Shown here one piece after another: positions 30,526-38,842 of a DNA stretch of 64,000 nt. The notes under the pieces are model-generated. The model did not search any database. It worked only from the letters and a program-made list of their open reading frames with translations, and had not been told where the DNA came from. The translations under genes and the position numbers were made by a program. The DNA is taken from assembly GCF_021245735.1 (NCBI RefSeq), contig NZ_JAJISB010000001.1:1-64000 (forward strand). Direction: 5' to 3'. Every line of letters starts with the position of its first letter. Within the stretch, counting starts at the first letter, position 1. The stretch comes from Brevibacillus daliensis. GTDB lineage: Bacteria > Bacillota > Bacilli > Brevibacillales > Brevibacillaceae.

Positions 30526-30565
30526 AAGTTTTCTAATAGAAGTGTATCCACATGTATATTTTGTC

Positions 30566-31711
30566 TTAATCCAATTCCTCTGCAGCAACGATATTCTTCT
30601 GTTTTTCTTCAAAACGCTCAAGCCCTAGCTGAACAAGTCGATCAATCAACTCTTCATAAGGGATACCCGCTTCTGCAAATAACATCGGGTACATACTAAA
30701 TGGGGTAAACCCAGGCATTGTGTTTACTTCATTAATCACAACACGGTCATTCGTTTCATCATAGAAAAAATCAACCCGTGACAATCCAGAACCATCAATA
30801 GCCTGGAACGCCAACTTCGCCATTTCTTCAATGCGTTCCTTTACTCCATCAGGAAGCATGGCAGGAATCTGCAATTCAGTTCCGCCGCCTTTATACTTCG
30901 CTTCGTAATCATAAAATTCTTTGGCTGCGATCACTTCGCCAATCGCTGACGTAATAATTTCTTCATTACCAAGAACACCAATTTCTACTTCACGCGCTTT
31001 AATGAATTCTTCTACGATAATGCGACGATCAAATTTACCAGCGATGGCAAGGGCTTCTTTAAGTTCATCACGGTCTTTTGCTTTACTAATTCCTACACTC
31101 GACCCCATATTGGCAGGTTTTACGAAACATGGATACCCCAGTTTCTCCTCGATCTGATCCATTACTTGCTCAACATTACGTTCAATTTGTGAGCGCAAGA
31201 ACCCTACATATTGAACCTGCTCCAAACCAGCTTGAGCAAACACGTTTTTCATCATCCATTTATCCATACCTACTGCGGATGCCATAACTCCGGTACCTAC
31301 GTAAGGAATGCCAGCAAGTTCCAACATACCCTGCACTGTTCCATCTTCCCCATTTGGTCCGTGGATTACTGGGAAAATGACGTCTACTTCCTGATTAATA
31401 GACATGACGTTGGCTGGTTTGCCAGAACGAGGTTGATTTTTTTCTAGTAATGCAGTCTTTTCTTCCGCTTTACTCTGTGAAGGGGACGCTGAATGTTGAA
31501 CGCCCAGACGCAAGGAATGTACATTCCCTGGAAGCTCCTTGGTGATTGTTTCCCCTTTCACCCATGTACCATCCATCTGTACATAAATTGGTTGCACTTC
31601 ATATTTATCGAGGTCTACAGCTTTCATAATGGAAAGGGCTGTCGAAAGCGAGACTTCGTGCTCTGATGTTTTTCCACCGTAAATGATGCCTAATCGAATT
31701 TTGTCTTTCAT
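30566..31711 (-). CDS. ddl: D-alanine--D-alanine ligase
   Basis: A 381-residue ATP-grasp enzyme joining two D-Ala for peptidoglycan. N-terminal GGKTSEHEVSL, the ATP-grasp core (CFVKPANMGSSVGISKA), and the C-terminal SRVDFFYDE and INEVNTMPGFTPFSMYP are typical. ATG 31711 has GAGGAGAAAGGGG ahead; a longer frame to 31759 has no family match. It is convergent with murF. The Tyr/Phe selectivity loop could not be read confidently, so D-Ala-D-Ala rather than D-Ala-D-Lac specificity is assumed. Confidence 0.95.
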   Translation of the reverse strand: MKDKIRLGIIYGGKTSEHEVSLSTALSIMKAVDLDKYEVQPIYVQMDGTWVKGETITKELPGNVHSLRLGVQHSASPSQSKAEEKTALLEKNQPRSGKPANVMSINQEVDVIFPVIHGPNGEDGTVQGMLELAGIPYVGTGVMASAVGMDKWMMKNVFAQAGLEQVQYVGFLRSQIERNVEQVMDQIEEKLGYPCFVKPANMGSSVGISKAKDRDELKEALAIAGKFDRRIIVEEFIKAREVEIGVLGNEEIITSAIGEVIAAKEFYDYEAKYKGGGTELQIPAMLPDGVKERIEEMAKLAFQAIDGSGLSRVDFFYDETNDRVVINEVNTMPGFTPFSMYPMLFAEAGIPYEELIDRLVQLGLERFEEKQKNIVAAEELD

Positions 31712-31974
31712 GAAAATGCCCCTTTCTCCTCTTACCAGCATAGCTGTTGCTTTTCTCACGTGTTTAGATTATGCAGACCGCCCAGAGTGTGCGTCTCTAT
31801 TTGCTTGTGCATGTTTTTTACCTTTATCAGCATACCGAATGTTGTCCCGTTAGACAATAGTACTGGAAATGATAATGCAATGATAAAAAGTTGGAACAAT
31901 GCTACCTGGAAAATATTAATGTAATCTAAGGTTGAAATCAGTAAATTACAGTGGTAACATTTACCTAATTATAG

Positions 31975-31994
31975 TTAGTTAGTTGAATAACTAA
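31975..31994. promoter_or_regulatory. Inverted repeat, likely TetR operator
   Basis: TTAGTTA-GTTGAA-TAACTAA, perfect 7-base arms with a 6-base spacer, ends 14 bases before the TetR gene start. Such a site would give autoregulation. The 31760-31974 stretch otherwise shows no gene. Confidence 0.6.
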
Positions 31995-32008
31995 TAAAGG
32001 AGGCATAT

Positions 32009-32596
32009 ATGGCTAAGCCTAATGTTATTAGTAAAAATGAATTAATTGAATCTGCAAAAGAATGCTTAGTAACAAACGGGATAGAGAAATTCACTTTGAA
32101 GGCCGTCGCAGAAATTGCTGGAGTAACACAAGGTACCGTTTACTACCATTTTCGAACAAAGGAACAATTGTTGATAGATATCACAAAAGATATTTGTGAT
32201 AATTCTTGGAACGAAATATCACGTACCAATGAAAACCTATTAAGAATGGCATTAGAGTCATCAAAAAGCAGATGCTCTTCTACCTCTTATTATCACAAGT
32301 TGTTCCTTACATTAATTACTTCAAGTTTTACGAATGAGAGAATCAGAGAACAAATGGGAGATATTTTACATAAAGAGAATCAGGCGCTATCTTCAAATCT
32401 ATCGAAAATATGGAGTGAGAATCCAGTCGAGGGTGTTTCACCTGATACGTGGGGAATTATATTAAATTCGCTTATTGATGGAATAGCCATTCAAGCTTTG
32501 TTAGTAAAAGAGTTTCCGATTGAAAAAACATATAGCGAGCTTGAACAATTATTATTACGATTAACTAATCTATCCATTCAGGAGGGTAACCAATGA
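32009..32596 (+). CDS. TetR/AcrR-family regulator
   Basis: A 195-residue repressor. The N-terminal HTH (KFTLKAVAEIAGVTQGTVYYHFRTKEQLL, about 29-57) is a textbook TetR domain; the C-terminal ligand pocket is unrecognised. AAAGGAGG precedes the ATG. Its last four bases overlap the start of the membrane-protein gene (ATGA), so the two are translated together and the membrane protein is the probable target. Confidence 0.92.
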   Translation: MAKPNVISKNELIESAKECLVTNGIEKFTLKAVAEIAGVTQGTVYYHFRTKEQLLIDITKDICDNSWNEISRTNENLLRMALESSKSRCSSTSYYHKLFLTLITSSFTNERIREQMGDILHKENQALSSNLSKIWSENPVEGVSPDTWGIILNSLIDGIAIQALLVKEFPIEKTYSELEQLLLRLTNLSIQEGNQ

Positions 32597-33003
32597 ATAA
32601 ATATATTATAACAACGTTATGGGGTTTATTCGTATGGTTTATTGCGATTATGTTTTTTGTGATTTTTGGAGAATATGTTCTTTTTAATCCTGGTACAAAC
32701 TCATTCGTTATTAGCAGTATCTTATTGATAGCTGGAACAGCGATTTCATTATTACTGGTTACTTTTTTGTATATGAAGTTTGATAAATCCGAAAACTCCA
32801 CATTGCGATTTGGAATAATCGGGACAATGGTTGGTCTTATTTTAGATACATTTTCCTTAGCAAATCACCCCTTCCTATTCCCTAATCTAACTGAATCTCA
32901 AATAGTTGCTTTTGCTGTGTGGATGAGCTTCGCATACGCTCTATATCTACTAATCCCTCTGATCTTTCATAAGAATAATAAGAGAAGAATTGCCTCTCAA
33001 TAA
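32593..33003 (+). CDS. Small four-helix membrane protein (DUF5367-like)
   Basis: A 136-residue protein with four predicted transmembrane segments, a Phe-rich first helix, and the DTFSLANHPFLFPNL loop typical of DUF5367-like proteins often found after TetR regulators. AGGAGGG lies ahead of the ATG inside the TetR gene. Function unknown. Confidence 0.75.
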   Translation: MNKYIITTLWGLFVWFIAIMFFVIFGEYVLFNPGTNSFVISSILLIAGTAISLLLVTFLYMKFDKSENSTLRFGIIGTMVGLILDTFSLANHPFLFPNLTESQIVAFAVWMSFAYALYLLIPLIFHKNNKRRIASQ

Positions 33004-33165
33004 ATAAAAGTGACCATTGATCTCTTCCATCGTCACATAAATGTTAAAACAGTATTTTTTAAGTATATTCATATAATAAATATAAAAAATAAAATCAAAT
33101 AAATTATATGCACAAAACATTGACTAGTCAGAAAAGAATTTTTCATATTGAGGTAACGATTATTC

Positions 33166-33204
33166 GAAAAATCCCCCGTCCTACTTAGTTCGAGGGGATT
33201 TTTC
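33166..33204 (+). terminator. Hairpin after the TetR-membrane protein pair
   Basis: GAAAAATCCCC and GGGGATTTTTC form a perfect 11-base stem with a 17-base loop, followed by ATGTTTTTT. It can act as a terminator, but its right arm also contains the GAGGGG site before the ATG at 33205. Confidence 0.6.
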
Positions 33205-33380
33205 ATGTTTTTTGGCAATATTATCCAGTTCATCCTTTTCCACCTATGCCATATCCTTATCCACCTTATCCCTATCATGCTCCTTATTCTTTTCTTCCTG
33301 AGGATGACCCTTGTGTTATAGAATGCAGACAACTGGGAGTGCCTACTTTAAACTGCTGCTTTAGATGTGGATATTGCTAA
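33205..33380 (+). pseudogene. Pro/Tyr- and Cys-rich small protein, frame broken at a T-run
   Basis: Starting at ATG 33205 (GAGGGG seven bases ahead), the zero frame soon becomes a meaningless 38-residue peptide. The neighbouring frame reads WQYYPVHPFPPMPYPYPPYP, then an acidic turn PEDDPCVIEC, and ends LNCCFRCGYC and a stop at 33380. This is a clear protein sequence of the spore-coat or surface kind. The frames would join if the six-T run at 33208-33213 had one more T. It is either a real mutation, slippage-controlled expression, or an assembly error. The intact product would be about 58 residues with seven Cys-rich tail positions. Function unknown. Confidence 0.55.
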
Positions 33381-33484
33381 CAGACATTACCTCCTACAGA
33401 AAAACGGGCGAAAATCAAGTTGCATATAATTTCACATTTATGATATTATTGTGATATCACATTGATATGTAGGAGGGTATGAAC

Positions 33485-34345
33485 ATGCAAGAAAAACAAG
33501 CATTCAAGATAAACGGCTATCTCGGTATTATTGTATCGTTACTACTTATCGGTTTTGCTGCATTCCTGTTCATTTCTATGGAATCTATAGGGGCAGCTCT
33601 GGTAGCGCCCATTATCTTAGTGATTGTAGCCTTACTGATTCTTTCAGGAGTAACGATTGTTCATCCAAATGAGGCAAAGGTCCTTACATTTTTCGGAACC
33701 TATATCGGGGTAATCAGGGAGCAAGGACTTTGGATTGCCATTCCTTTAAGCATTAAATCCAGAGTCTCTCTTCGCGTCATCAACTTTAATAGTGAAAAGT
33801 TAAAGGTAAATGATCTGGAAGGGAATCCAATCGAAATTGCAGCTGTTGTCGTATATAAAGTATCTGATAGCGCTAAAGCTACATTCGATGTGGAAAATTA
33901 CGAAGAATTTGTACAGATTCAAAGTGAAACAGGTATTCGTCATATTGCCAGTCAATATGCTTATGATCACTTTGAAAAAGAATCCGAAATGTCATTACGA
34001 AAAAATAGTGATGAGATAGCTGATTTTTTAGCCCAAGATCTCCAAAATCGTCTAGCAGTTGCCGGAGTTGTTGTAATTGAGGCTCGTATCATGCACCTCG
34101 CTTACTCTTCTGAGATTGCATCTGCCATGTTGCAGAGACAACAAGCACAGGCCGTATTATCTGCACGTAAAGTTATTGTAGATGGGGCTGTCGGTTTAGT
34201 AAAAAGTGCAATTGAGCAATTAGCGGATGAAAATGTTGTCGAGCTTGATGATGATAAAAAGGCGCAAATGGTTAATAACCTGATGGTTGCCATTGTGTCT
34301 GAAAAAGGAACGCAACCTGTCATTAATACAGGAAGCATCCATTAG
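33485..34345 (+). CDS. SPFH/Band 7 domain membrane protein
   Basis: A 286-residue protein with two adjacent N-terminal transmembrane segments (about 10-60) followed by an SPFH domain (IVHPNEAKVLTFFGTY onward) and a helical tail containing ASAMLQRQQAQAVLSARK. ATG 33485 is preceded by AGGAGGG at seven bases; an ATG at 33479 is too close. It is cotranscribed with a ribbon-helix-helix gene 11 bases downstream, a pairing seen in many Firmicutes. Role in membrane organisation is inferred. Confidence 0.88.
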   Translation: MQEKQAFKINGYLGIIVSLLLIGFAAFLFISMESIGAALVAPIILVIVALLILSGVTIVHPNEAKVLTFFGTYIGVIREQGLWIAIPLSIKSRVSLRVINFNSEKLKVNDLEGNPIEIAAVVVYKVSDSAKATFDVENYEEFVQIQSETGIRHIASQYAYDHFEKESEMSLRKNSDEIADFLAQDLQNRLAVAGVVVIEARIMHLAYSSEIASAMLQRQQAQAVLSARKVIVDGAVGLVKSAIEQLADENVVELDDDKKAQMVNNLMVAIVSEKGTQPVINTGSIH

Positions 34346-34356
34346 GATCTAGCTGA

Positions 34357-34518
34357 ATGGCAAAACGAAAAGCTTATCCGCTAAGAATAGATCCTAAGCT
34401 CTATGATGCGCTTGAAAAATGGGCAGATGATGAGCTGCGAAGTGTTAATGCTCAAATTGAAATAATCTTAAAAGAAGCAGTGAAAAAAGCAGGAAGATGG
34501 AAAAAAGATAAAGAGTGA
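34357..34518 (+). CDS. Arc-type ribbon-helix-helix protein
   Basis: A 53-residue basic protein beginning [21 protein letters not shown], followed by [21 protein letters not shown]. The short strand (YPLRIDP), turn and two helices with the SVNAQIE motif match the MetJ/Arc fold, which binds DNA as dimers. It was too short for routine gene calling. It directly follows the SPFH gene; a strong hairpin closes the unit. Confidence 0.85.
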   Translation: MAKRKAYPLRIDPKLYDALEKWADDELRSVNAQIEIILKEAVKKAGRWKKDKE

Positions 34519-34602
34519 AGTCGATGTGATGCAAGTATAAAAGAAATCACATGAAACACCATGATCGAACATAGCGAAACTAACTAATTCCTCTCTAATA
34601 AA

Positions 34603-34651
34603 AAAAGGATAGATACAACAGATAATCTTCTCTGCTTGTATCTATCCTTTT
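34603..34651. terminator. Bidirectional terminator after the SPFH/RHH pair
   Basis: AAAAGGATAGATACAA and TTGTATCTATCCTTTT arms (16-base perfect stem). Confidence 0.88.
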
Positions 34652-34658
34652 CCAGCAT

Positions 34659-34752
34659 GTTATTTGGCTTAGCACCTTTTAACATCCTGCTTAGCGGAGC
34701 GGACAGTCTCACATCCCTGCGGGATGTTAAACAGTGCTTTTTGCCAAATAAC
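34659..34752. repeat. Long nested inverted repeat
   Basis: Three nested stems separated by small internal loops: GTTATTTGGC/GCCAAATAAC (10), AGCAC/GTGCT (5) and TAACATCC/GGATGTTA (8), with a GC-rich apex. It lies between convergent transcripts, past the end of the methyltransferase gene. It could be a MITE-like remnant, a structured RNA, or an extended terminator; no T-tract is placed ideally. Confidence 0.6.
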
Positions 34753-34799
34753 TTGCTTCTTCTTGCTAACTTATGTCCTTTTTTTTTGAGGGTTACTCC

Positions 34800-36158
34800 C
34801 TACTTCCGATCACGCACCTCAAAAATGGCAAACTTCAAATAATGTGCTTCATCAGCACCACTGATTTGCGGATGATCTTTTCCTGCTCCACGCCACTCAA
34901 CTAGGCGAAGAATTTTTCTCGCGTCACGCGCTGCCTCCTGAATCGTCTCAAGGAACAGCTCAGGTGACATATGATAGGAACAAGATGCCGTTACAAGGTA
35001 ACCACCCGGACGAACCAGCTTCATCCCATGCAGGTTGATATCCTTATAGCCCCGACATGCACCTTTCACTGCACCCCGTGATTTTGCAAAGGCAGGTGGA
35101 TCAAGGATAACGACATCCCAGCTCTTGCCTGCTTCCACATTTTCACGAAGATAGTCAAAAGCATTGGCAACTACAAAATCAACACGATGCAGGAAACCAT
35201 TTAGCATAACATTTCGTTTTGCTGTTTCGATGGCATGTTCAGATATATCTAATGCCGTTACTTTTTTCGCTCCATGCTTGCACGCATTTAAGGTAAAGGA
35301 ACCAGTATGGGTAAAGCATTCCAGAACCTCTGCACCACTCCAATAAGGATTCTTTACAACTTTTCCACGAGCATCTACTGGACGAGTGATTACTTCACCT
35401 GTCTCATTTAGCTTCGGCTGTACATCACGTTTCTTTCCTTTTTTATCATAAAGGGGTTGGTCATCCTCACCGATTGGTTGCAAACTCAAGCCATGTTTTT
35501 CTCCCCAACCTGTCATTAATGGAGCAATGGAAGCACGATTTTCTCGTTGATCATAGAAGAAGCCGGTTTTTTGACCTTCCACGATATCAACCACATACTT
35601 TAGTCCATTTTCCACAATCTCAATCTCTCGAGGACAATCGCCGAACAATACACCTTTCCCCTGTTCCAAGCCCTCCAATGAACGGACAGGAACATCGTTG
35701 CGCAGATAGATTCCAGTAGGCTCAAAGACTTCGATTAGAGCCGCCTTAATCATATCCATGCGGATCTCCATGCCAAGTGAGAGCACCTGTACAACTAGCA
35801 CACCATTGTAACGATCTACAATTAGACCTGGTACAAAGTCAGCTTCACCATATATCATACGACAAGCAAGAGGATTTTCGACGAATCTCTCACGCAACTC
35901 TTTTGCTTCCTGAAAGCGTTTGATAAAAAACTCTGTATCTATCTCTTCCTCAGGCGTGTAGCTTAAGATACGCACAATCATTTGAGAGGCTGGATTAATA
36001 TATCCTTTTGCCAGAAAGTGTCCTTGATGATTGCACACTTCCACAATCTCACCTGGAGTTACCTCCCCTTGAATTTCTAACACTTCTGACTGAAAAATCC
36101 AGGGATGTCCTGCTTCCAGTCGTTTTTTTCGATTTCGTTGCAAAAGTACTTTTGCCAC
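34800..36158 (-). CDS. RlmI-like rRNA methyltransferase (PUA plus SAM domain)
   Basis: A 452-residue class I methyltransferase, probably modifying 23S rRNA cytosine (YwbD/RlmI family). An N-terminal PUA domain (HPWIFQSEVLEIQG) and the SAM domain (ALDISEHAI) are followed by the catalytic VVILDPPAFAKS and the ASCSYHMS motif. Most relatives are about 390-400 residues; here an insertion of about 58 residues (about 215-272, rich in Lys/Asp/Gly) separates FFYDQRENRASIAPL from VLECFTHTGSFTL. The insert keeps the frame and is likely a surface loop. It stands as a single gene. Confidence 0.88.
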   Translation of the reverse strand: MAKVLLQRNRKKRLEAGHPWIFQSEVLEIQGEVTPGEIVEVCNHQGHFLAKGYINPASQMIVRILSYTPEEEIDTEFFIKRFQEAKELRERFVENPLACRMIYGEADFVPGLIVDRYNGVLVVQVLSLGMEIRMDMIKAALIEVFEPTGIYLRNDVPVRSLEGLEQGKGVLFGDCPREIEIVENGLKYVVDIVEGQKTGFFYDQRENRASIAPLMTGWGEKHGLSLQPIGEDDQPLYDKKGKKRDVQPKLNETGEVITRPVDARGKVVKNPYWSGAEVLECFTHTGSFTLNACKHGAKKVTALDISEHAIETAKRNVMLNGFLHRVDFVVANAFDYLRENVEAGKSWDVVILDPPAFAKSRGAVKGACRGYKDINLHGMKLVRPGGYLVTASCSYHMSPELFLETIQEAARDARKILRLVEWRGAGKDHPQISGADEAHYLKFAIFEVRDRK

Positions 36159-36232
36159 TTTCGTAATTCCTCCTAGTCATGCTTGTCTCTCTAACAGCAT
36201 AGCGTAATGGTAGTACGTGTATACAGGGGGTA

Positions 36233-37183
36233 TTGATTTTGCCTTTCCTCTATCAAACCGTTCTACCGTTTTTTATGGGTTTAAGTTTTTTCCTGCTTGG
36301 CCTGTCCAGTATGCGTACAGGCTTCAATCTTTTCGCAGGAGAACGAATGGAACTGATTATAACACGATTTACCCGTTCAACGACACATAGTTTTTTAACT
36401 GGCCTTTTCTCTACCATGTTATTGCAGAGCTCAACTGCGGTTACAGTCCTGACCATCGGGCTTACCCATGCAGGTATCATTAGTTTCACGCAGACAGTGG
36501 GAATAATCTTAGGAACCAATATTGGTTCTACGATAACCACTCAATTGATTGCGCTTAACCTGGAAGATTTGGCTGTACCAATGCTTTTAATCGGTGTGGC
36601 ATGTTGGCTTCAGCCAAGGCAAAATACCAAAGCATTTGGACTAATTCTAGGCGGTTTTGGCCTTATGTTTCTTGGAATCGACACCATGCAGATTATTGCA
36701 AAACCACTGGAACATTCCCAAACCTTTCATAAACTCTTTCTGGAAAGCCAACATTCTATGTGGATTGGACTTTTGACTGGAACACTATTTTCAGCTTTGG
36801 TACACAGCAGTGCAGCTACAACTGCCATAACCATGACATTGATTAGTCACGGTATCTTTTCAACGGAGACAGCTATTGCGATCGTACTGGGTGGTAATAT
36901 TGGAACATGCGTGACCGCTATCATTGCAAGTATTGGTACCAATCCAGCATCTAAGCAAGTAGCCTGGTTTCATACTTTGTTCAATGTAGGTGGCGCACTT
37001 GCCTTCATGCCATTCATTGCTTGGTTAGGTGAGGTATCATCGCTATTAAGTAGTGATCCCTCACAGCAAATTGCCCATGCACAAACCATTTTTAATCTGC
37101 TATGTTCAGTAATCGCCCTTCCATTTACAGGCCTTCTCGCTTCCATGATGCAATGGCTGATTCCTTCAGAACGAACGAGATAA
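36233..37183 (+). CDS. yqeW: Na/Pi cotransporter family protein (YqeW-like)
   Basis: A 316-residue membrane protein with two inverted repeats of the Na/Pi cotransporter (PhoU-less NptA) family: LLQSSTAVTVLTIGL then GTNIGSTITTQLIA in the first, LVHSSAATTAITMTL then GGNIGTCVTAIIA in the second. The start is TTG (36233 or 36239; GGGGG lies better spaced for the second). In B. subtilis yqeW is adjacent to yqeV (mtaB) and rpsU; here it is in the same neighbourhood but on the opposite strand with other genes between. Confidence 0.88.
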   Translation: MILPFLYQTVLPFFMGLSFFLLGLSSMRTGFNLFAGERMELIITRFTRSTTHSFLTGLFSTMLLQSSTAVTVLTIGLTHAGIISFTQTVGIILGTNIGSTITTQLIALNLEDLAVPMLLIGVACWLQPRQNTKAFGLILGGFGLMFLGIDTMQIIAKPLEHSQTFHKLFLESQHSMWIGLLTGTLFSALVHSSAATTAITMTLISHGIFSTETAIAIVLGGNIGTCVTAIIASIGTNPASKQVAWFHTLFNVGGALAFMPFIAWLGEVSSLLSSDPSQQIAHAQTIFNLLCSVIALPFTGLLASMMQWLIPSERTR

Positions 37184-37210
37184 TTCTAGGCATCGCTTAC
37201 TTTTCTTATG

Positions 37211-37882
37211 TTATTGAAGCAAGTATTGTACAGGAATAAAGTACAATGAGGTGATGATGCCAGACAAAATCATTGCTAAGCTGGATGCAGCTGCTTTACT
37301 TTGACTTTCATTGATGAGGCTTGCCGTCCCAACTGCATGAGAACTGGTACCGACAGCAAGCCCTATTGCCCATTCATCCGTAACCCCTGACACTCTCATC
37401 ACTATCCGATAAAACATTCCGCCCACAATTCCAGTTACCGCCGTAAAGACGGCAGCTAATGCAGGGATTCCCCCTATTGTGCTTGTTAATTCAACAGAGA
37501 TTGGCGTGGTTACTGATTTGGAGATCATACTACGAATCAATAAATCATCCCCGCCCATTATCCAAATTACTATCCAGACAATTCCTATCGCTACTAATGA
37601 ACCACTTGCTACCCCGACTACAATTGCTTTCCACATCGAAAGGACTCGCTTGTATTGTCTAGCAAGTGGAATCGCTAAAGCTACAGTAGCAGGTCCGAGT
37701 AAGAAAGTGATCACATAAGAACCTCGATCATATGTTTCCCAGTCACTGCTTATTAGCCACCAGATTAACCAAACTAGAAGGGAGGCAACTACCATCGGCT
37801 GCAAAGCTGGAAATCGAGTGGAAATCTTTTTTGTGATAGCATAACCTCCTACCGTTAGTAAGGTTGCTAGTATTTCCCACAT
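37211..37882 (-). CDS. lrgB: LrgB/CidB-family protein
   Basis: A 223-residue membrane protein with about six to seven transmembrane segments and the family motifs LLGPATVALAIPLARQYK and SVTTPISVELTSTIGGIP. LrgB/CidB proteins pair with LrgA/CidA, holin-like proteins that affect murein hydrolase activity, cell lysis and pyruvate uptake. It lies 7 bases downstream of the lrgA partner. Confidence 0.92.
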   Translation of the reverse strand: MWEILATLLTVGGYAITKKISTRFPALQPMVVASLLVWLIWWLISSDWETYDRGSYVITFLLGPATVALAIPLARQYKRVLSMWKAIVVGVASGSLVAIGIVWIVIWIMGGDDLLIRSMISKSVTTPISVELTSTIGGIPALAAVFTAVTGIVGGMFYRIVMRVSGVTDEWAIGLAVGTSSHAVGTASLINESQSKAAASSLAMILSGIITSLYFIPVQYLLQ

Positions 37883-37889
37883 GATTCAC

Positions 37890-38306
37890 TCACACTCCTG
37901 CATCCGTTTTTGACACGACTTGTTCCAATTGAGGCTCCGTACACTCTTTCAAATTTGACCCCATCTTCTTTTTCTCCCAATCTCGCCATTTCTGTACTAC
38001 TACGCCAGTCACAAACATGACCACTATTGGACCAATCACCAATCCAGCGAGAATTGCTACTGGATTTTGTAAAAAATGATGAAAATATGGTGTGACCCCA
38101 ACAATCACGGGAACAAAAAACAGCAGCATATGTTTAAGCATAAAATCAGCAGCTTTCTCAACAAGGCGTAACGGGATGATGCCAGTAATAATACATGTAG
38201 TAAGCAGTAACAGTCCAATCAAACTCCCTGGCAACGGTATGTATGCATATTGATTAAGTATTGTCCCGATTCCATAAAAGCCGAATAGAATGATCCATCC
38301 GTACAT
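37890..38306 (-). CDS. lrgA: CidA/LrgA-family holin-like protein
   Basis: A 138-residue protein with four transmembrane segments and the family pattern IPLPGSLIGLLLL followed by MLLFFVPVIVGV. The C-terminal tail is polar (KKKMGSNLKECTEP). It starts the lrgA-lrgB unit. Whether it is the Cid (pro-lysis) or Lrg (anti-lysis) type cannot be told from sequence. Confidence 0.92.
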   Translation of the reverse strand: MYGWIILFGFYGIGTILNQYAYIPLPGSLIGLLLLTTCIITGIIPLRLVEKAADFMLKHMLLFFVPVIVGVTPYFHHFLQNPVAILAGLVIGPIVVMFVTGVVVQKWRDWEKKKMGSNLKECTEPQLEQVVSKTDAGV

Positions 38307-38365
38307 TTTTCTCTCACTCCTGTTGTTCTATCTATCTTTTTCTAGAAAACTATTATTGTTGACAG

Positions 38366-38397
38366 GAAAAGGCCCGACCTTTATTGGGTCGAGCCTT
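38366..38397. terminator. Terminator between nudix gene and lrgA
   Basis: AAGGCCCGACC/GGGTCGAGCCTT arms (one mismatch) with T-rich ends on the minus strand, just past the nudix gene stop. Confidence 0.75.
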
Positions 38398-38410
38398 GCA
38401 ACCTGTATCA

Positions 38411-38842
38411 TTAAGCAGGTTGAATGCCCAAAGCATTCAATGCTTTCGCAAGCACACTGCGATTGTTGTCATAACCCGCTTTTTCATGCATGTTCCAAGC
38501 TTCCTCGGCTGTCATCCATTGAACATGATTGATCTCCTCAACTTGTGCAGCCAGTTGATCAGACAAAGCTTGTACCAAATAGTAATGAACTTCTTTTCCA
38601 ACTGTTTCGCCAGTAGAGGGATGCTTATAGGTATAGTGGATTACTTCAAGCAGTTGCTCGATCTCTCCTTTTACCGCAGTCTCTTCCTCAATTTCGCGAA
38701 TCGCTGTTTCTTCCAGCGTTTCACCAGTTTCCTGCTTTCCTTTAGCCAGCGTGATCGCACCAAAACGATCCTGGATCATCAGGAGTAGAACAGTGCCATC
38801 CTGGTTACGGTAAACTACTCCGCCTGCTGAAATCTCTCTCAT
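38411..38842 (-). CDS. NUDIX hydrolase
   Basis: A 143-residue pyrophosphohydrolase with the Nudix box GKQETGETLEETAIREIEEETA (G-x5-E-x7-R-E-x-x-E-E; the usual final Gly is Ala). Substrate unknown; family members cleave nucleotides such as Ap4A or oxidised dNTPs. It overlaps the end of mtaB by four bases, so they are cotranscribed. Confidence 0.88.
   Translation of the reverse strand: MREISAGGVVYRNQDGTVLLLMIQDRFGAITLAKGKQETGETLEETAIREIEEETAVKGEIEQLLEVIHYTYKHPSTGETVGKEVHYYLVQALSDQLAAQVEEINHVQWMTAEEAWNMHEKAGYDNNRSVLAKALNALGIQPA

Noticed and set aside
33069-33332. Minus-strand open frame of 87 codons with Trp/Arg-rich sequence
   Set aside because: It is the complement of the Pro/Tyr-rich coding sequence and starts without a ribosome-binding site.
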